Shown: positions 1 through 10,572, counted from the first letter of the stretch. The stretch: DNA of 23,727 bases from Brachionus plicatilis (GCA_010279815.1 QEOQ01000092.1:714857-738583), one strand, 5' to 3'. Program-made: numbers and translations. The notes: generated by a model not told the origin, from the letters alone.

Positions 1-264
1 ACAAACTGCAACAAGCGTCTATGTATTGTTAAGCATCGTACTGATACTAAAGTAACCTTAATGATACAAGACACTCTTCACAATCATAACAAACCTTCAA
101 ATGTTATACCTCAAATTACAAGGGACAAAGTTGTTTATTTGTATCAGATTGAAAACAAAGGTCCTAAACACATATCAAGATGGTTGCGTCAACATTTGCA
201 TGAAGGTTTCATCGAATTGTCTCAAACACAAATATCAATAAGCTACTTAAAATTAGCTACTTAA
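1..264 (+). CDS. Partial FLYWCH/MULE-type zinc-finger protein, C-terminal piece (5' end outside window)
   Basis: The frame is open from base 1, so the true start lies outside the window; the ATG at 61 is internal. The first 31 residues resemble the second half of a FLYWCH/WRKY-like zinc finger: Cys at residues 3 and 8, a basic stretch, then HNH at residues 27-29. That domain normally reads C-x(4-5)-C...HxH. About 35 residues follow with ENKGPKHISRWLRQHL and SQTQISISYL, like the linker between a FLYWCH finger and a MULE transposase core ('gp..I...L...qI.nYL'). The expected transposase domain is absent: TAA ends the frame at 262-264 and A/T-rich sequence follows. It could be the end of a solo FLYWCH protein, an exon, or a truncated element. 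The family assignment rests on half a motif and is tentative. Confidence 0.42.
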   Translation, partial: TNCNKRLCIVKHRTDTKVTLMIQDTLHNHNKPSNVIPQITRDKVVYLYQIENKGPKHISRWLRQHLHEGFIELSQTQISISYLKLAT

Positions 265-346
265 ATAAAATAATTATCTACTTTTTATTTTTTTTTTATC
301 TATTTTTCTAAATAAAAATTAGCTACAAAAAAATAAAATTAGCTAC
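241..346 (+). repeat. Short direct repeats of TTAGCTAC
   Basis: The motif AGCTAC recurs at 241-246, 255-260, 321-326 and 341-346, usually preceded by AAAATT, with a degenerate copy (TTATCTAC) at 274-281. The first two copies lie inside the last codons of the left-edge open frame. That suggests the end of this reading frame has been overrun by a simple A/T repeat, which would explain its abrupt stop. Confidence 0.5.
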
Positions 347-1980
347 TAACACAAAATATATCCATTAAATTATTGATAAAAAAGTATTGGCCTTTAATAA
401 ATCCTAATCAATTTGTTTTATTTAAAATCAATTTATTCGAAAAGGGGTTAAAAAGTTCAATTGTCATCAAACTTGTTATATTCATTGTTAATTTGTTAAA
501 AAAAAATCAAAATGTTATTGCTTTTGTCATAATAGTGTGTTATGAATTTATTTTATTTTTATTTTTATAAATTTTTGGATATGTTTAATGAGGACCGTTA
601 AAAAATATGAACCTTAATTGAAAAGGTTTTTTTAGAGGATGAAATATTCTTATCGATATCAGTAATTTTTCTTTTTTAGCTTAAAAAATTTTATTTTCTC
701 TTGAATTTTTTTTCTAAATTAACAAAAAAACCACTATATCTTATTTAAAATAACAACTGTTTTCACTCTGAAACTTATGGTAGTGAAATGTGACAATGGA
801 AGAAATGACCGGCAGCATTCGATCAGTATCTTTGTTGGTATCACTCGACAAGTTGATTAATTCAGCCCTATGAAGTTATAAGGGAGAATAAATACCTACT
901 ATAAAGGGTTTAGGCACAAAATCGGATAGATCGGCTCAAAGATACTTATTTAAGCATTAAATCTAGCGACGCGGTTAAATGCACCAGAAAAAAAAAGAAT
1001 GTTTTTCAACATGCAACGGATGACTGAATTGTAATTTTTTTGCATTTCCACTCTCTGGTCTGGTCAGAAAAATCTTTAATTTATACTTAAAAAAATTAAT
1101 TTAATTATACTTTTAAACTATTAAAAAAATTTACAATTAAGGATTATTATAATAAGCCTTTAAGAATTTTTAAGGTAAAACAATTGCCAGGAGAAATGAT
1201 TAATTTAATATTTTATTAAGAGAAAAAATTGTGCTAAAGGTGACTTTCTATAAACTAAACGTGACATGAATGTATAATTCTCCCTTACATTCTTTTTTCA
1301 GTCTTATGGTCGTAATTATCTTTTTAATTTCCAGTCTAATATTACCGCTTTAATTTTGTGGATAAATAGTAAATATTTTTCGATTTAAATTTTATTTCTT
1401 TAAAATAATATTTTGACAAGTCCATCAATTTTTTAAAAAGCATTTAAATATTCTTTTGATACTGATAAATTGCAAAATTTCAGCTCTTGGTAATTATTCA
1501 ATTTTTTTAATTATTTTATTTTTATTTTTTAACATTATTGATTTGATTTTATAAAGAAATTCAGATAAAAGGACAAAAGCTTTATTAGATCATCAAACTA
1601 TTTCTTAATCAAATTTTCAATTCATATTTTTAAAATTCGATGGCTAAAAATGAGTGATAATAAGTATAATTATTAAATTTTAAATCTAACTTATTGTTAA
1701 TAAAAAAGTCATTTTTAAATTAAAATAATCTTAAATTAAAAAGCTAAATATCTTCAATAAATAAATTTTTTTTGAATGCTTTAAAAATTTAAAAAATATT
1801 ACATTTTTAAAAACCCATTCACTCACTGTTTAAATTTTTTTGATGTTGATGGAAAAAATGAATAGTATAAAATTATTTTTTTTCCCCAAAATACCAAAAG
1901 ATTTTGTTCTTGATTAGTAAAAAACCGTTTAGGATATGATCATAGACATTTGATGCTTTAATAAAAAATTTTAAAAAAAT
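265..1980. other. AT-rich non-coding stretch
   Basis: Mostly A/T runs with no gene I can support. A less biased patch lies at about 740-1060, with the near-palindrome CCCTAT...ATAAGGG near 865-884. On its minus strand is a 44-codon stop-free frame at about 740-875 without recognisable similarity; I do not call it. The remainder contains only poly-T and poly-A variation. Confidence 0.6.
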
Positions 1981-2446
1981 TTAGAAGTAATAATTTGCAT
2001 CACCATTTTTCAAATGTGGCAAAGATTTTTCTACCATCGTTATCCGTTTTGTTAAATCTGCCATCATATTGTCTTGATCTTGTTTTCTTTTGAAGAATTC
2101 TTATCTGCATTCATCTTAACTGATTCTCTTGTTCCACTAATTGATGCTCCTAGATCTTTTTTTTTTTTGGTCCAGAATATTCCAGTCGAATTAACAGGAT
2201 TTTATCTTATTTAAATTTTTTTTTTTTATTTGGCGTCCAAAATATTCCTTATTAGAAAGTTGTTGGTAAGAAAGTCGGGTTAGAGACCAGATAAAATGCT
2301 CTTTGTTTAAAAAATTAAGATCAACATAAATTTTTTTTAAAATAAGATTGCTGAATCGATTTCATAAACCAATCTAACTTCTTCGAAAGATAATTTGTGT
2401 TTCTAGTTTTCCTATTTGTATTTCTTTAGCATTAGCATTGATGATC
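1981..2446 (-). pseudogene. Frameshifted coding remnants of unknown origin
   Basis: On the minus strand several pieces read like protein but in different frames. From 2446 downwards one frame contains NAKEIQIGKLETQ. It then shifts, within the next few codons, into a frame containing SFEEVRLVYEIDSAIL, which stops at 2337-2339. Poly-T tracts interrupt the region at about 2157-2230. A further piece at 2155-2101 reads LGASISGTRESVKMNADK. The last, 2100-1981, contains DQDNMMADLTKRITMVEKSL and ends in TAA at 1981-1983. The charged, helical composition and balanced codons differ from the surrounding filler. The first piece faintly resembles Gag-like helical segments of retrotransposons, but I recognise no family. 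It is broken by frameshifts and internal stops, so probably a decayed mobile-element or gene copy. Confidence 0.4.
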
Positions 2447-2479
2447 CTTTCATAAAAAATAATGAATCCGTAAATCGGA

Positions 2480-2530
2480 GCTACTGATACATTCTTTGTA
2501 CCACCAATATACTGATTCTGCAAAACTCTT
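2480..2530 (+). repeat. Partial copy of the 7.6-kb palindrome sequence
   Basis: ACTGATACATTCTTTGTACC, then a shared stretch with ACTGATTCTGCAAAACTCT, resembles 7619-7671 (CTGATACAAACTTTGTACC...AACTCTGCAA). This shows the sequence in the 7524-7860 palindrome exists elsewhere in the window, as expected of a dispersed repeat. Confidence 0.4.
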
Positions 2531-4690
2531 TAGGAAAATTTAATTATCTTTCTATAATAACAAGAATCTATTCATTATACTTTTAATTTTGAATTTTTAA
2601 TTGATTGATGATTATCAAACTAATTTTTCTTAAAAAATTCGAAAATAATACTGATAATTAAAATATTTTTGACGAATTTAAATTTATTGAGATAAAAATA
2701 TTTGTAAAAAGATTATTAATCACGATTTGAAAATATTATCTTTAATTTTTAAAAACTTTTTTAGGAATCTATAAATATTTTAATATTGGCATTATTTATT
2801 CAACTGTTTTGTATACAATTCAAAATTTATAAGAAGCCCAAAAAATGTTTCAAAATAAAAATTGGAAACAAAAAATTCACTTGTAAAAATTTTTGAAATG
2901 TGTATTTAGGAAGTATATTTAGTCACATTTTTTTCTCTTTTAAATTCTTTACTTAAAATAATAGCTATTTTATATTTAACTATTTTTTAATTAAATTTTT
3001 TTCCTTTTATTTTCTAATAATAAACTTATAAAAATTTAGTGATTATTAATTTTTATATTTTTAAAATTTAATTTTTAAATAAAAATAATTTTTTTGTATT
3101 TATTTTATTTTATTTAGTTTTGAAAATGTATTTTTTAATTATGATTCGAATTCAAAAAAGATCCATACTATTTACAAATTCATTTTATTCTAAAAATGAA
3201 GATTTTTTTCGAATTATTTTTTAGTTAATGTTGTATTCGTAACATTAAATAAATAATAATTTTAGATTATCCCCCTGATTATTCCTAACTACACTTTTCA
3301 ATTTAAACTAAAGTAAAATATTTTCTCTAGATCATTATAAATCGACTTAAGAAAACCAAAAATTAAATTAGTAATATGATTTTCGGTATCAAAAATGGTT
3401 AAATGAATTCAGGTAATTTTTTTATAAGAGACATTTTGGAATTTCTCATTTTTATGCTGGCTCAAAAATCCGCTAGTCCTAAGGACCAAATATTTGTTTA
3501 GTTTTTAGTTTTAAAACAAATGAAAATTAAATTATTGAAATTTAATTTTAATCAAAAAACAGGGCAAAAAAAAGCTAAAGAATGATAATGCACAATACAG
3601 TTTACTATTAAATCAGCTAAGCTGATACTTAAAAATTGGTGAAAATTATTTTAATATATAAATATAATTTAATTATATACAAGGTTAAATTTCATTTTTA
3701 AAATTATTTTACATTTATTTTTTTAAATGTTTAGTACAGTTTTTTTGATGAAGTTTTAAATAAATAATAAATAAAGTCTTATTTTGTTAATTTTTTCAAA
3801 AATTTAATTAAAAATTTCCACTTTGTTATTTTTAATTTTATTTTTATCTTTAGAATCATAAAAATTCATTTTAATATATTTTGCATATTTTTTTTTTCAA
3901 AAATTGTATATTATTTTTTGAGTTTATATTCTTAAAATTTAAATTGTAACTGGATAAGTAATTTTCCTTTTTTGTTTGTTGAAAGAAGTATATTAAACAA
4001 TCACGCTATTTCGATAATTTTTTTCAATAAATAAATGAAAAAAAAGATTAAAAAAAATAATTAAAGTATTACTAACTACTAGTAGTAGTAACTTTTAATT
4101 TTTTTTTGGACTTAGGGCTGCATTACTTTTACTAATGGAAATAAAACAGATGGGTTAATTTTCATGCCAAAGTGACATTAATTTTTAACAAATGGGGTCG
4201 CAATGTAAGCTTTGGTGCCAGCAATATTATTTATTTATTTTTATCTTTTTATCTGTGGGCTCCTTCAGATTAAAATAATAAAAATCAAAAAATTTTAAAA
4301 AAAAATAAGTTAAAATTTAAAGTAAAATTATTTAAAATTATTTGCAGAAATAGTAAATTGGTGGTGCAAGAATTTACAGAACATGTTTCGGTCTTTCAGA
4401 ACTGAAGCTTTCGCATTTTTAATATTTTGTTTTGTTTTTTATACTAAAGTTCACAATGCCGATTTGTAAATGTTTCCTAGAATTGTAAAATTTAGATCCC
4501 ATTTTTGTTCGACAAAATTCTTATTAAATTTTACCTTAAATTACAAAGTTCTTTAATTTCATCTATCACTGAAATAAAATTTAATTTAGAATCAAAATTT
4601 ATTTTAAAATGTTTTCTATGTCTAGAGATTTTATTCTCATAAATTCTTAGTTTAAAATCAGCGTTCTCCTTATAATGCTTTGAAAAAGAC
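2531..4690. other. AT-rich non-coding stretch with small palindromes
   Basis: No coding sequence is supported. Short perfect palindromes stand out: GTCCTAAGGAC at 3476-3486 and TCAGCTAAGCTGA at 3613-3625. The latter is close to the ATCAGCTGAT core of the palindromes at 7613 and 7758. A trinucleotide run (AGT)n lies at about 4080-4090. The rest is poly-A/T. Confidence 0.55.
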
Positions 4691-4696
4691 CAAGAC

Positions 4697-4929
4697 CATA
4701 GTTGTTTAAAAGTCCCAAAAAAAAGCCCAAGTCCAAACCTTTTATTTTAAATTTGCTAGATCCGGCTTCATCAAATATCAAAAATTAAAAAATGTTTATA
4801 CTCTTGGGTTGTCTAATGCAATAGATTTGCCATATATCAGAGTTTTGTTGCAATTTTAGCTTAAATTTCTTATTCAGTATTCAAAATTTTAAAGCCTGGA
4901 CTTGGACTTGACTTGAGACTTGTGACTTA
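4697..4929. mobile_element. Degenerate hAT-MITE-like relic related to the element at 14627
   Basis: The left side (CATAGTTGTTTAAAAGTCCC, then AAGCCCAAGTCC) is nearly the reverse complement of the right end of the bounded MITE at 14627-14745, and also resembles that element's left end. The right side (4894-4929, GGACTTGGACTTG then ACTTGAGACTTGTGACTT) matches 14708-14730 in direct orientation. Together they form an inverted-repeat unit of about 230 bp. I see no target-site duplication, and the outer right end does not finish in the AACAACTCTG terminus, so it is truncated or rearranged. Confidence 0.5.
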
Positions 4930-5556
4930 GTGCAAGAGTAAAAAAAAATTATAAATTTAATTTAATAATTAATCCTAAGCTTTTATAAAAGAAAACATTA
5001 AAATTTTGTTAAATTAAATGATGATCTGTTTTTTAAAAGAGCGTTAATTTGAAATTTTTCCTATCTAAAACCGTTTAAGGTGTAAAAAAGTTAACTAAAT
5101 TTTTTCACATTATTTTAAAAATATTTAGAAAAATTAAAAAAACACTTAAAAAAAGCAGATAAACACCATCTAACTAATTTTTATGACATAAAAATTGCGT
5201 AGCAAACATCTAATAGTTAAAAGGATAATTTTATGGGAGAAATTTTTCTGAGAAGAGCAATTTTTTTAAAATAAAACATTAATAACTTTTTTAAATGAAT
5301 GTTGATATAAAAAATTTTTTAACAATAATTAAAAAATTTTGTTAAAATTACAAATGTTCTAAAATTTCGTTAAGTTATCATATTTTAACCGGATTTTTTA
5401 CGATTTTAAATAAATTGCTAAAAATCGCTCCAGACTTCACTCTCTCAATTTTTATTATGTCTTATTATTTCTTGGAACTTAGAATATTACAAATTAATCA
5501 AAAATAAAATATGGGATACTAAATAAAAATTTTATAAATTTCTAACTACAAAGTTA

Positions 5557-5597
5557 AACCCATATCATTGTTAACATCGCTAACAATATCATGGGTT
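5557..5597. repeat. 41-bp imperfect palindrome (hairpin)
   Basis: AACCCAT-ATC-ATTGTTA (5557-5573) faces TAACAAT-ATC-ATGGGTT (5581-5597) across a 7-base loop, ACATCGC. Two 7-bp stems are separated by a symmetric ATC/ATC internal bulge. It is more GC-containing and ordered than its surroundings. Function unknown; it could be the remnant of a small inverted-repeat element. Confidence 0.6.
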
Positions 5598-5936
5598 CTC
5601 TAGTTAAGTTAAAAGACTAGATGATTATTATTTCTTACAAAATATTTAAAGTCACCAAAAATGCTCGACTGAATTTATTTAAGTTGGTAATATTTATAGT
5701 GATTTAGCTAAAATAAAAAAATTATAAATTACATTTTTAAAATCATTTTGAATATTTATTGAAATTTTTAATAGAAATTAAATTTTGTCAATTTAATTTT
5801 TTTAATTTTGTCTGATTCTTATTTTAATAAATAAATTTTATAATTTGTCATTTTAATATCACCAATAGATGAAAATTTTGACCATAGTGTTTTATTTTGA
5901 AAATAAGGATTTTTATTTTATTAAATTGGTAATTTA

Positions 5937-5995
5937 GAGTAGAATTTCCTCTCGGCAGCTCCGAACAGAGAAGCGCCTTCTTTTCAGTCAGCATG
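5937..5995 (+). repeat. Diverged copy of dispersed repeat family B
   Basis: TTTAGAGTAGAATTTCC, then GGCAGCTCCGAA and CCTTCTTTTCAGTCAGCATG, line up with 11750-11808 (TTTAGGAAAAGTTTTTCC, GGCAGTTTCGAA, CCTTCTTTTCAGCCCACATG). It is weaker than the other copies but preserves the order of blocks. Confidence 0.45.
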
Positions 5996-6777
5996 TTAAA
6001 ATTACATTTTACAAAATGAACTGATTAAAAAAAAACAAAAAATTTTAAGAAATATTTATTATATTTAGAAGATGAGAAACAGTAGGATCCCATCTATGGT
6101 AACTGAAATATTTGGTTATTTTTTTGCTTGGCTTTAATCTAAGTCTGAAAAAAAATTTAATTGATTATTTAGACTCTGATCTCTTCAAAAAAAGCAAAAA
6201 AAAACAATCTCATCATGGATTAAAGCCTTTAAATTAGTGCTTTAATTTTTTGAAATTTTATTAATTGAAAACTTTTTACAAAAACTACAGAACTGATTTA
6301 AATTTTGGTAAACTGTAGCAGTGGTATTAAAATACTTAAAATTTCGTAAAAACAAAAAGGGCCAAAAAAATATAAATTTTTTCTAATTTTTTTAGGTTTT
6401 TTTTCAAATTTAATAGAAAATTTTAAAAAAATAAGTATATATTTTTTCATGCAAATTTTTAAATTTTAAAAAAAGTAAAAAATAAAGTTAAAAAAAGGAA
6501 AAATTTAAATTAAATTTTTTTTATATCGAAATTATCATATACATAAATTTTAGTTTTTTCAATTATCTAATTTATCAAAGCTTAGAATTTAAATTGATTT
6601 ATAGCCAAGGTTAAATCCAGTTAATTAATTAATTTTTAAATTTTATATTAACTTATATTTTTACCCAATAAGTTTTTTATGTATCTAAAAAGGATCTGCT
6701 TAATAAACTACTATGTTTAGGATCATTGCCTCGGTTCAACTAAGATTCCGAACCGAACCAAAAGGTAACCAATATTT

Positions 6778-7398
6778 GAAATTATTTCCATAAAAAAATT
6801 GAAATTTAAGTTAAAATTTTTGCCTCTTTAAAATTCTAAACTTTGATAAATTGGGTAATTGATATTTTAATTGAAAAAAATGGCGACTGTTCAAATCAAA
6901 AAAATTTATGTATCTAATAATAACTACATAAAAATAATTTAATTTAAATTTTTTTTTCAACATTTTTTTCACTATTTTTCAAATTAAAATCAATAAAAAT
7001 TCATGATAATTAAAAAATATAGATTAAAAATATGATATTTACCAGAATTTAACGAATTTTACATAAAATTTTTAAAAAATTGGGCCAAAAAAATCCAAAT
7101 TTTTGCATTTTTTTTACTTTTTTTTGTTTTTTTTTTCAAAATTATTAGAAAATTTAAAAATTAAAATAATTTTTTACGCAAATTTTAATTTAAAAAATAG
7201 TAAAAAAAGTTGAAAAAAGAAAAATTTAAAATTAAATTATTTTTATATCGTAATTATTAGATACATGAATTTTATGTGATTTGAACAGTCGCCATTTTTT
7301 TTCAATTAAAATTTCAATTACTCAATTTATCAAAGTTTAGAATTTTAAAGAGGCAAAAATTTTAACTTAAATTTCAATTTTTTTATGGAAACAATTTC
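6778..7398. repeat. Large near-palindrome, about 620 bp
   Basis: The left arm begins GAAATTATTTCCATAAAAAA at 6778 and runs through TTGCCTCTTTAAAATTCTAA and ATGGCGACTGTTCAAATC (about 6882-6899). The reverse complement of the same series ends at 7398, with GATTTGAACAGTCGCCAT at about 7270-7287. Arms match closely over at least 145 bp (6778-6922 against 7250-7398). They continue with lower identity towards a centre near 7010-7155. Confidence 0.8.
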
Positions 7399-7523
7399 AA
7401 AATTTTGTTGTAGGGTTAACTAGCTTATTATTAGCCATTTGAATAAAATTTGTTAAGTTTTTAATCTTTTATTATAGATCAAAACAGTAATATTTTGCCA
7501 TAAAAGCTAGTACATCAACCAAT

Positions 7524-7860
7524 GCATTGTGAATTTTGGAACAAAGAACAAGAACAAAAATCTTAAAATGAAATAACTTTTTTACTATGAGTGTTTAAAT
7601 TGTTCTGCAAAATGTATCAGCTGATACAAACTTTGTACCACCCAAATTAAGTATTTGTAATAACTCTGCAAGTCTGCAAAGCACTAAATGTATAAGAAAA
7701 TCATTAAAATTAAATTGCAGAGTTATTGCAGAGACTTAATTTAGATGGTAAAAATATTGTATCAGCTGATACATTTTGCAGAACATTATATACACTCATA
7801 GTAAAAAAATTATTTCATTTTAAGATTTTTGTTGTTTTTTTTTTCCAAAATTCACAATGC
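7524..7860. repeat. Long inverted repeat, about 147-bp arms and 43-base loop
   Basis: The left arm 7524-7671 starts GCATTGTGAATTTTGGAA and ends AATAACTCTGCAA. The right arm 7715-7860 is its reverse complement, starting TTGCAGAGTTATT and ending TTCACAATGC. Each arm contains its own perfect 16-bp palindrome, TGTATCAGCTGATACA, at 7613-7628 and 7758-7773. An RNA from either strand would fold into a long hairpin. A 60-codon frame across the right arm has no ATG start and is a by-product. Confidence 0.85.
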
Positions 7861-8200
7861 CTTCAACCAAGAACCACACCAAAATCCTCTTTTAGCATTT
7901 GCTTATAAATATACTTAAGTATTATATCTCCAAGCCACCAATTAAAGTAATTAATTAACTAGGGAATAATAACTAAGAAGTGTAATGTTAGCTACGAACT
8001 AACCAGTTCATAAAGCCGCTAACAATTTTATTTTACTTTTTTATTATTTTTCACTAAAATCAATAAAAATTTATGAAAATTTGAATAAAAAAAGTTTATT
8101 TTTATTTATTAACTTTCTATTAATTTTGAACAAAAAAACAAAAAAAGTCAAAAAATTGCAAAAATTTGGATTTTTTGGTCCTTTTGAGTTTACTAAAATT

Positions 8201-8311
8201 TTACGTAAAATCCGTTAAATTCTGTTAAATTTCCTGTTTTTCACTCTTGTGAATTTACGTAAAATTACCAAAATTCCCGTAAATTTACTAAAATTTTGGT
8301 AGAACCACTGG
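8201..8311. repeat. Subterminal repeats with TTTACGTAAA-like motifs
   Basis: TTTACTAAAATTTT occurs at 8199-8212 and again at 8285-8298, and ATTTACGTAAAAT-like palindromic motifs occur at about 8209-8220 and 8252-8265. Repeated short motifs next to an end are typical of transposase-binding subterminal regions of hAT elements. Here they lie just inside the ACCACTG end at 8305-8311. Confidence 0.45.
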
Positions 8312-9840
8312 CACAAATCAGTACTGTAAATTTTGTATCAGGTGTTTTTTTAAATCTTAATATCAAGTAATCATTGAAAATAGTGAATAAAATTAAATTG
8401 TTTATTTTGTTTTCAATGTACCCATTATCAAGATTTGCGCCAAGTATCAATAGCAAAATTTGAATTAAAAGCTGTTGGGCAAATTGATAAACATTTTACC
8501 AAGATTTAAATTTTGTTCATCGTTTAATCTAGAACAATCTACTGCTCAATTGAATGCTTTACCATCAGCGATAAGCTAAAACATAAAAAATGAATGTCTA
8601 GAAGAAGTAATGGGTAATCGATAAAAATGTTTACATGGCTCTAAACAAAATGCAAGATTAAAGGTGCTTTTTTGTATGACTCGCGGACTTTGAGTTGTTG
8701 TAAAATTCAAATTAACTTGAACACAAAAAGCTTTATCATCTTTATCAAATAAATCATGTTTTTTTTTTTTGTTTAAACAAAATTTAGGCGCTTGCATGAG
8801 CTTGGTGTTTAGCAATGCAGCTAGAGAAACACAACTTGCCTGTGGCGACAACAAAATATCTCTTAATATTTTCTATGTTTCTATAAACAAATACATGCTT
8901 GCCCACGTATGCAAACAATTTATCTGATAAACTAAAATTGGATCAAAAGTTTGCTAGCTTTTGAAATCGGCGTGCCATAAATAATCATTTTTTTCTCTCT
9001 CTCTCTTTCTAAATTTATTCCCCCCTCTGGATTTAAATAATCCGCAATTTCCCCTATTGACAAATTCCATAAAACACTTGACACAGTTAAACTGTTTCGG
9101 AGCGGCACATAAAAGCGAAAAATTTACGACCATTTATTTCAAGAATACCTGCGAACAATAAAGATAGTGTATTTTATTTGAGAGTTTTTTATTTTCATGC
9201 AACAATAGCTAGGACATTTGAGGCAGACATTCAACAACAAAGATCAAACGATTTAGTTTCAAATTTTTACTTTTTTTTTTTTTCAATAAATATTTTCAAA
9301 ACAGCAGATGACCGCAAACAATAGATATTTTGCATTTGTCATGTTTGTCTCATATGCTACTGCTGCTACTACAGGGTTGAAAGGCGCCGCCAGTGTTGTT
9401 TATGCAAGACCATACAACCCATCTGGACACAGGTCAACTTTGTTCAAAATTTCAACAATCCATGCAGGCCATACTTTTGGCTTCAAAGAGGAATTTTAAT
9501 GAGAAAAAAATTTCCAAACAAATTTGCTAACACTAAGCAGATCACTAGATTAATGCTCAGATAACGAGTCCACAACGAGCAAAGGTGTCTATTCTAAGTT
9601 AGAGCAGTTTAGATTGTATCAAAGTGTTGTTTGTACACGCACATTTCTCAATCAAGAATACAAATTGATGTGGTGGTGGTGTTGTCGTTTGTGAATGGGG
9701 GTCTGTATGAATGGGGCATACTCAACGTTCCACATATGCCATGAGAAACGCATCGTCAATTAATTAAGAAATCATAAATATACACTCAAATTTGTGTGTT
9801 TTTCACACTTGATTTATTTATGATCTATCTATCTGTCTAG

Positions 9841-9854
9841 GTGTGTGTGTGTGT
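9841..9854 (+). repeat. (GT)7 microsatellite
   Basis: Seven perfect GT units, directly preceded by a degenerate TATC run (ATCTATCTATCTGTCTAG, 9823-9840). Confidence 0.9.
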
Positions 9855-10240
9855 AGTATTTTCAAATCTCTAAGGTAGTATCTAAGCTTGTTTACAAGAT
9901 ACAACTTATATTGTCGTGAGAACTTGCTAGGATGACCGAGTAATTTGGCGCAAGAGGCCAACACTCTAGCTCTATAAACAAGAGAATGCAAGTTTTCAAG
10001 CTAACATTAATGACGTGGTCAATATGAATTATGGCCAATTCTGATTTGGAGATATTCTAATTAATTTTAAATAATAATAACAATTTGTGTTTATAATTAT
10101 TGTCAATAGAGTAAGGCTCACTCAAACACTGACAAGATTGATTGCTAATGATTAATTATCTCTATTAGTTAATACCAAGTTAATGACATACGATATGTGC
10201 ACATTATTTTAATTTACATTCCAAACTTGGCATTAAATTA

Positions 10241-10260
10241 CAATTTTTTCTTTTTTGCAG
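10241..10260 (+). other. Candidate 3' splice acceptor
   Basis: A nearly unbroken pyrimidine tract ends in TTTTTTGCAG at 10260, a textbook acceptor. Downstream, one frame is open for 31 codons (10261-10353, starting GSGSSHVIQSKPPSSS) and stops at 10354-10356; the other two stop within seven codons. The downstream segment has an AATAAA at about 10438-10443. Possible donors upstream include AAG/GTAGTA near 9874 and GA/GTAAGG near 10110. A palindrome TCACGTGA lies at 10275-10282. No product is recognised. Confidence 0.3.
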
Positions 10261-10572
10261 GGCTCAGGGTCTAGTCACGTGATTCAATCAAAACCACCAT
10301 CATCATCTCTTTATTTCCACATCACATTTTCATCTATACTACATTCTAATTTCTAAATTTAACCTCTTTTTCAATAATATTAATTATTATTTATTCATGT
10401 TGGCGCCAATTATGGTGATGTCATAAAAAAAATAAGGAATAAAAATGAAAATTTTATTTTTCAATCTAAAAAATTAAGTTTTTTGAGAATTACAAAATAA
10501 ATTGAAAATAAGAGTTATTTATAAAAAAAATTATTCACAGAAAATAATTAAGATTTTGATTCTTTGATTCTA

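Larger units (their letters stand above)
4937..6286. other. AT-rich non-coding stretch
   Basis: No gene is supported. It holds the hairpin at 5557-5597 and a diverged family B copy at 5937-5995, annotated separately. The rest is A/T-rich filler. Confidence 0.55.
6287..8328. mobile_element. Nested inverted-repeat (foldback-like) complex
   Basis: The outer ends are inverted: ACAGAACTGATTT at 6287-6299 and AAATCAGTACTGT at 8316-8328. Just inside, CAGTGGT (6319-6325) faces ACCACTG (8305-8311). The right end read inward is CAGTGGTTCTACC, which resembles hAT-type termini. The next module, GGCCAAAAAAAT...AAATTTTT and following A/T sequence, occurs at about 6360-6600, at 7030-7260 in the same orientation and at 8035-8290 inverted. 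Two large palindromes sit between. No coding frame for a transposase is present, so this would be a non-autonomous element or several inserted into each other. I could not find matching flanking duplications, and similarity continues outside the CAGTGGT termini, so the exact boundaries are uncertain. Confidence 0.55.
8470..10460. other. Higher-complexity island upstream of the Hes gene
   Basis: Base composition here is clearly less A/T-biased and less repetitive than either side. It contains (CT)n at 8994-9007, a TATA-like CATAAAAG at about 9107-9114, an ATG-initiated 63-codon frame at 9308-9499 with a hydrophobic N-terminus (FAFVMFVSYATAATTGL), (GT)7 at 9841-9854, several TAATTA homeodomain-type cores and a strong 3' splice-site-like sequence ending at 10260. 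No protein family is recognisable. It could be cis-regulatory DNA for the Hes gene, or a small unrecognised multi-exon or non-coding transcript. I cannot choose between these from sequence alone. Confidence 0.4.

Noticed and set aside
373..570. 65-codon plus-strand frame rich in Ile, Phe, Leu, Lys and Asn
   Set aside because: No ATG start and composition expected from A/T-rich DNA; the apparent membrane segments are a by-product of T-rich codons.
6319..8311. Exact hAT element with CAGTGGT ends
   Set aside because: The flanking octamers (AACTGTAG left, GCACAAAT right) do not match, and similarity continues beyond these ends, so precise hAT boundaries were not asserted.
8576..8854. 92-codon minus-strand frame
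   Set aside because: Contains a poly-Lys run from a poly-T tract, no recognisable domain and no promoter or splice context.
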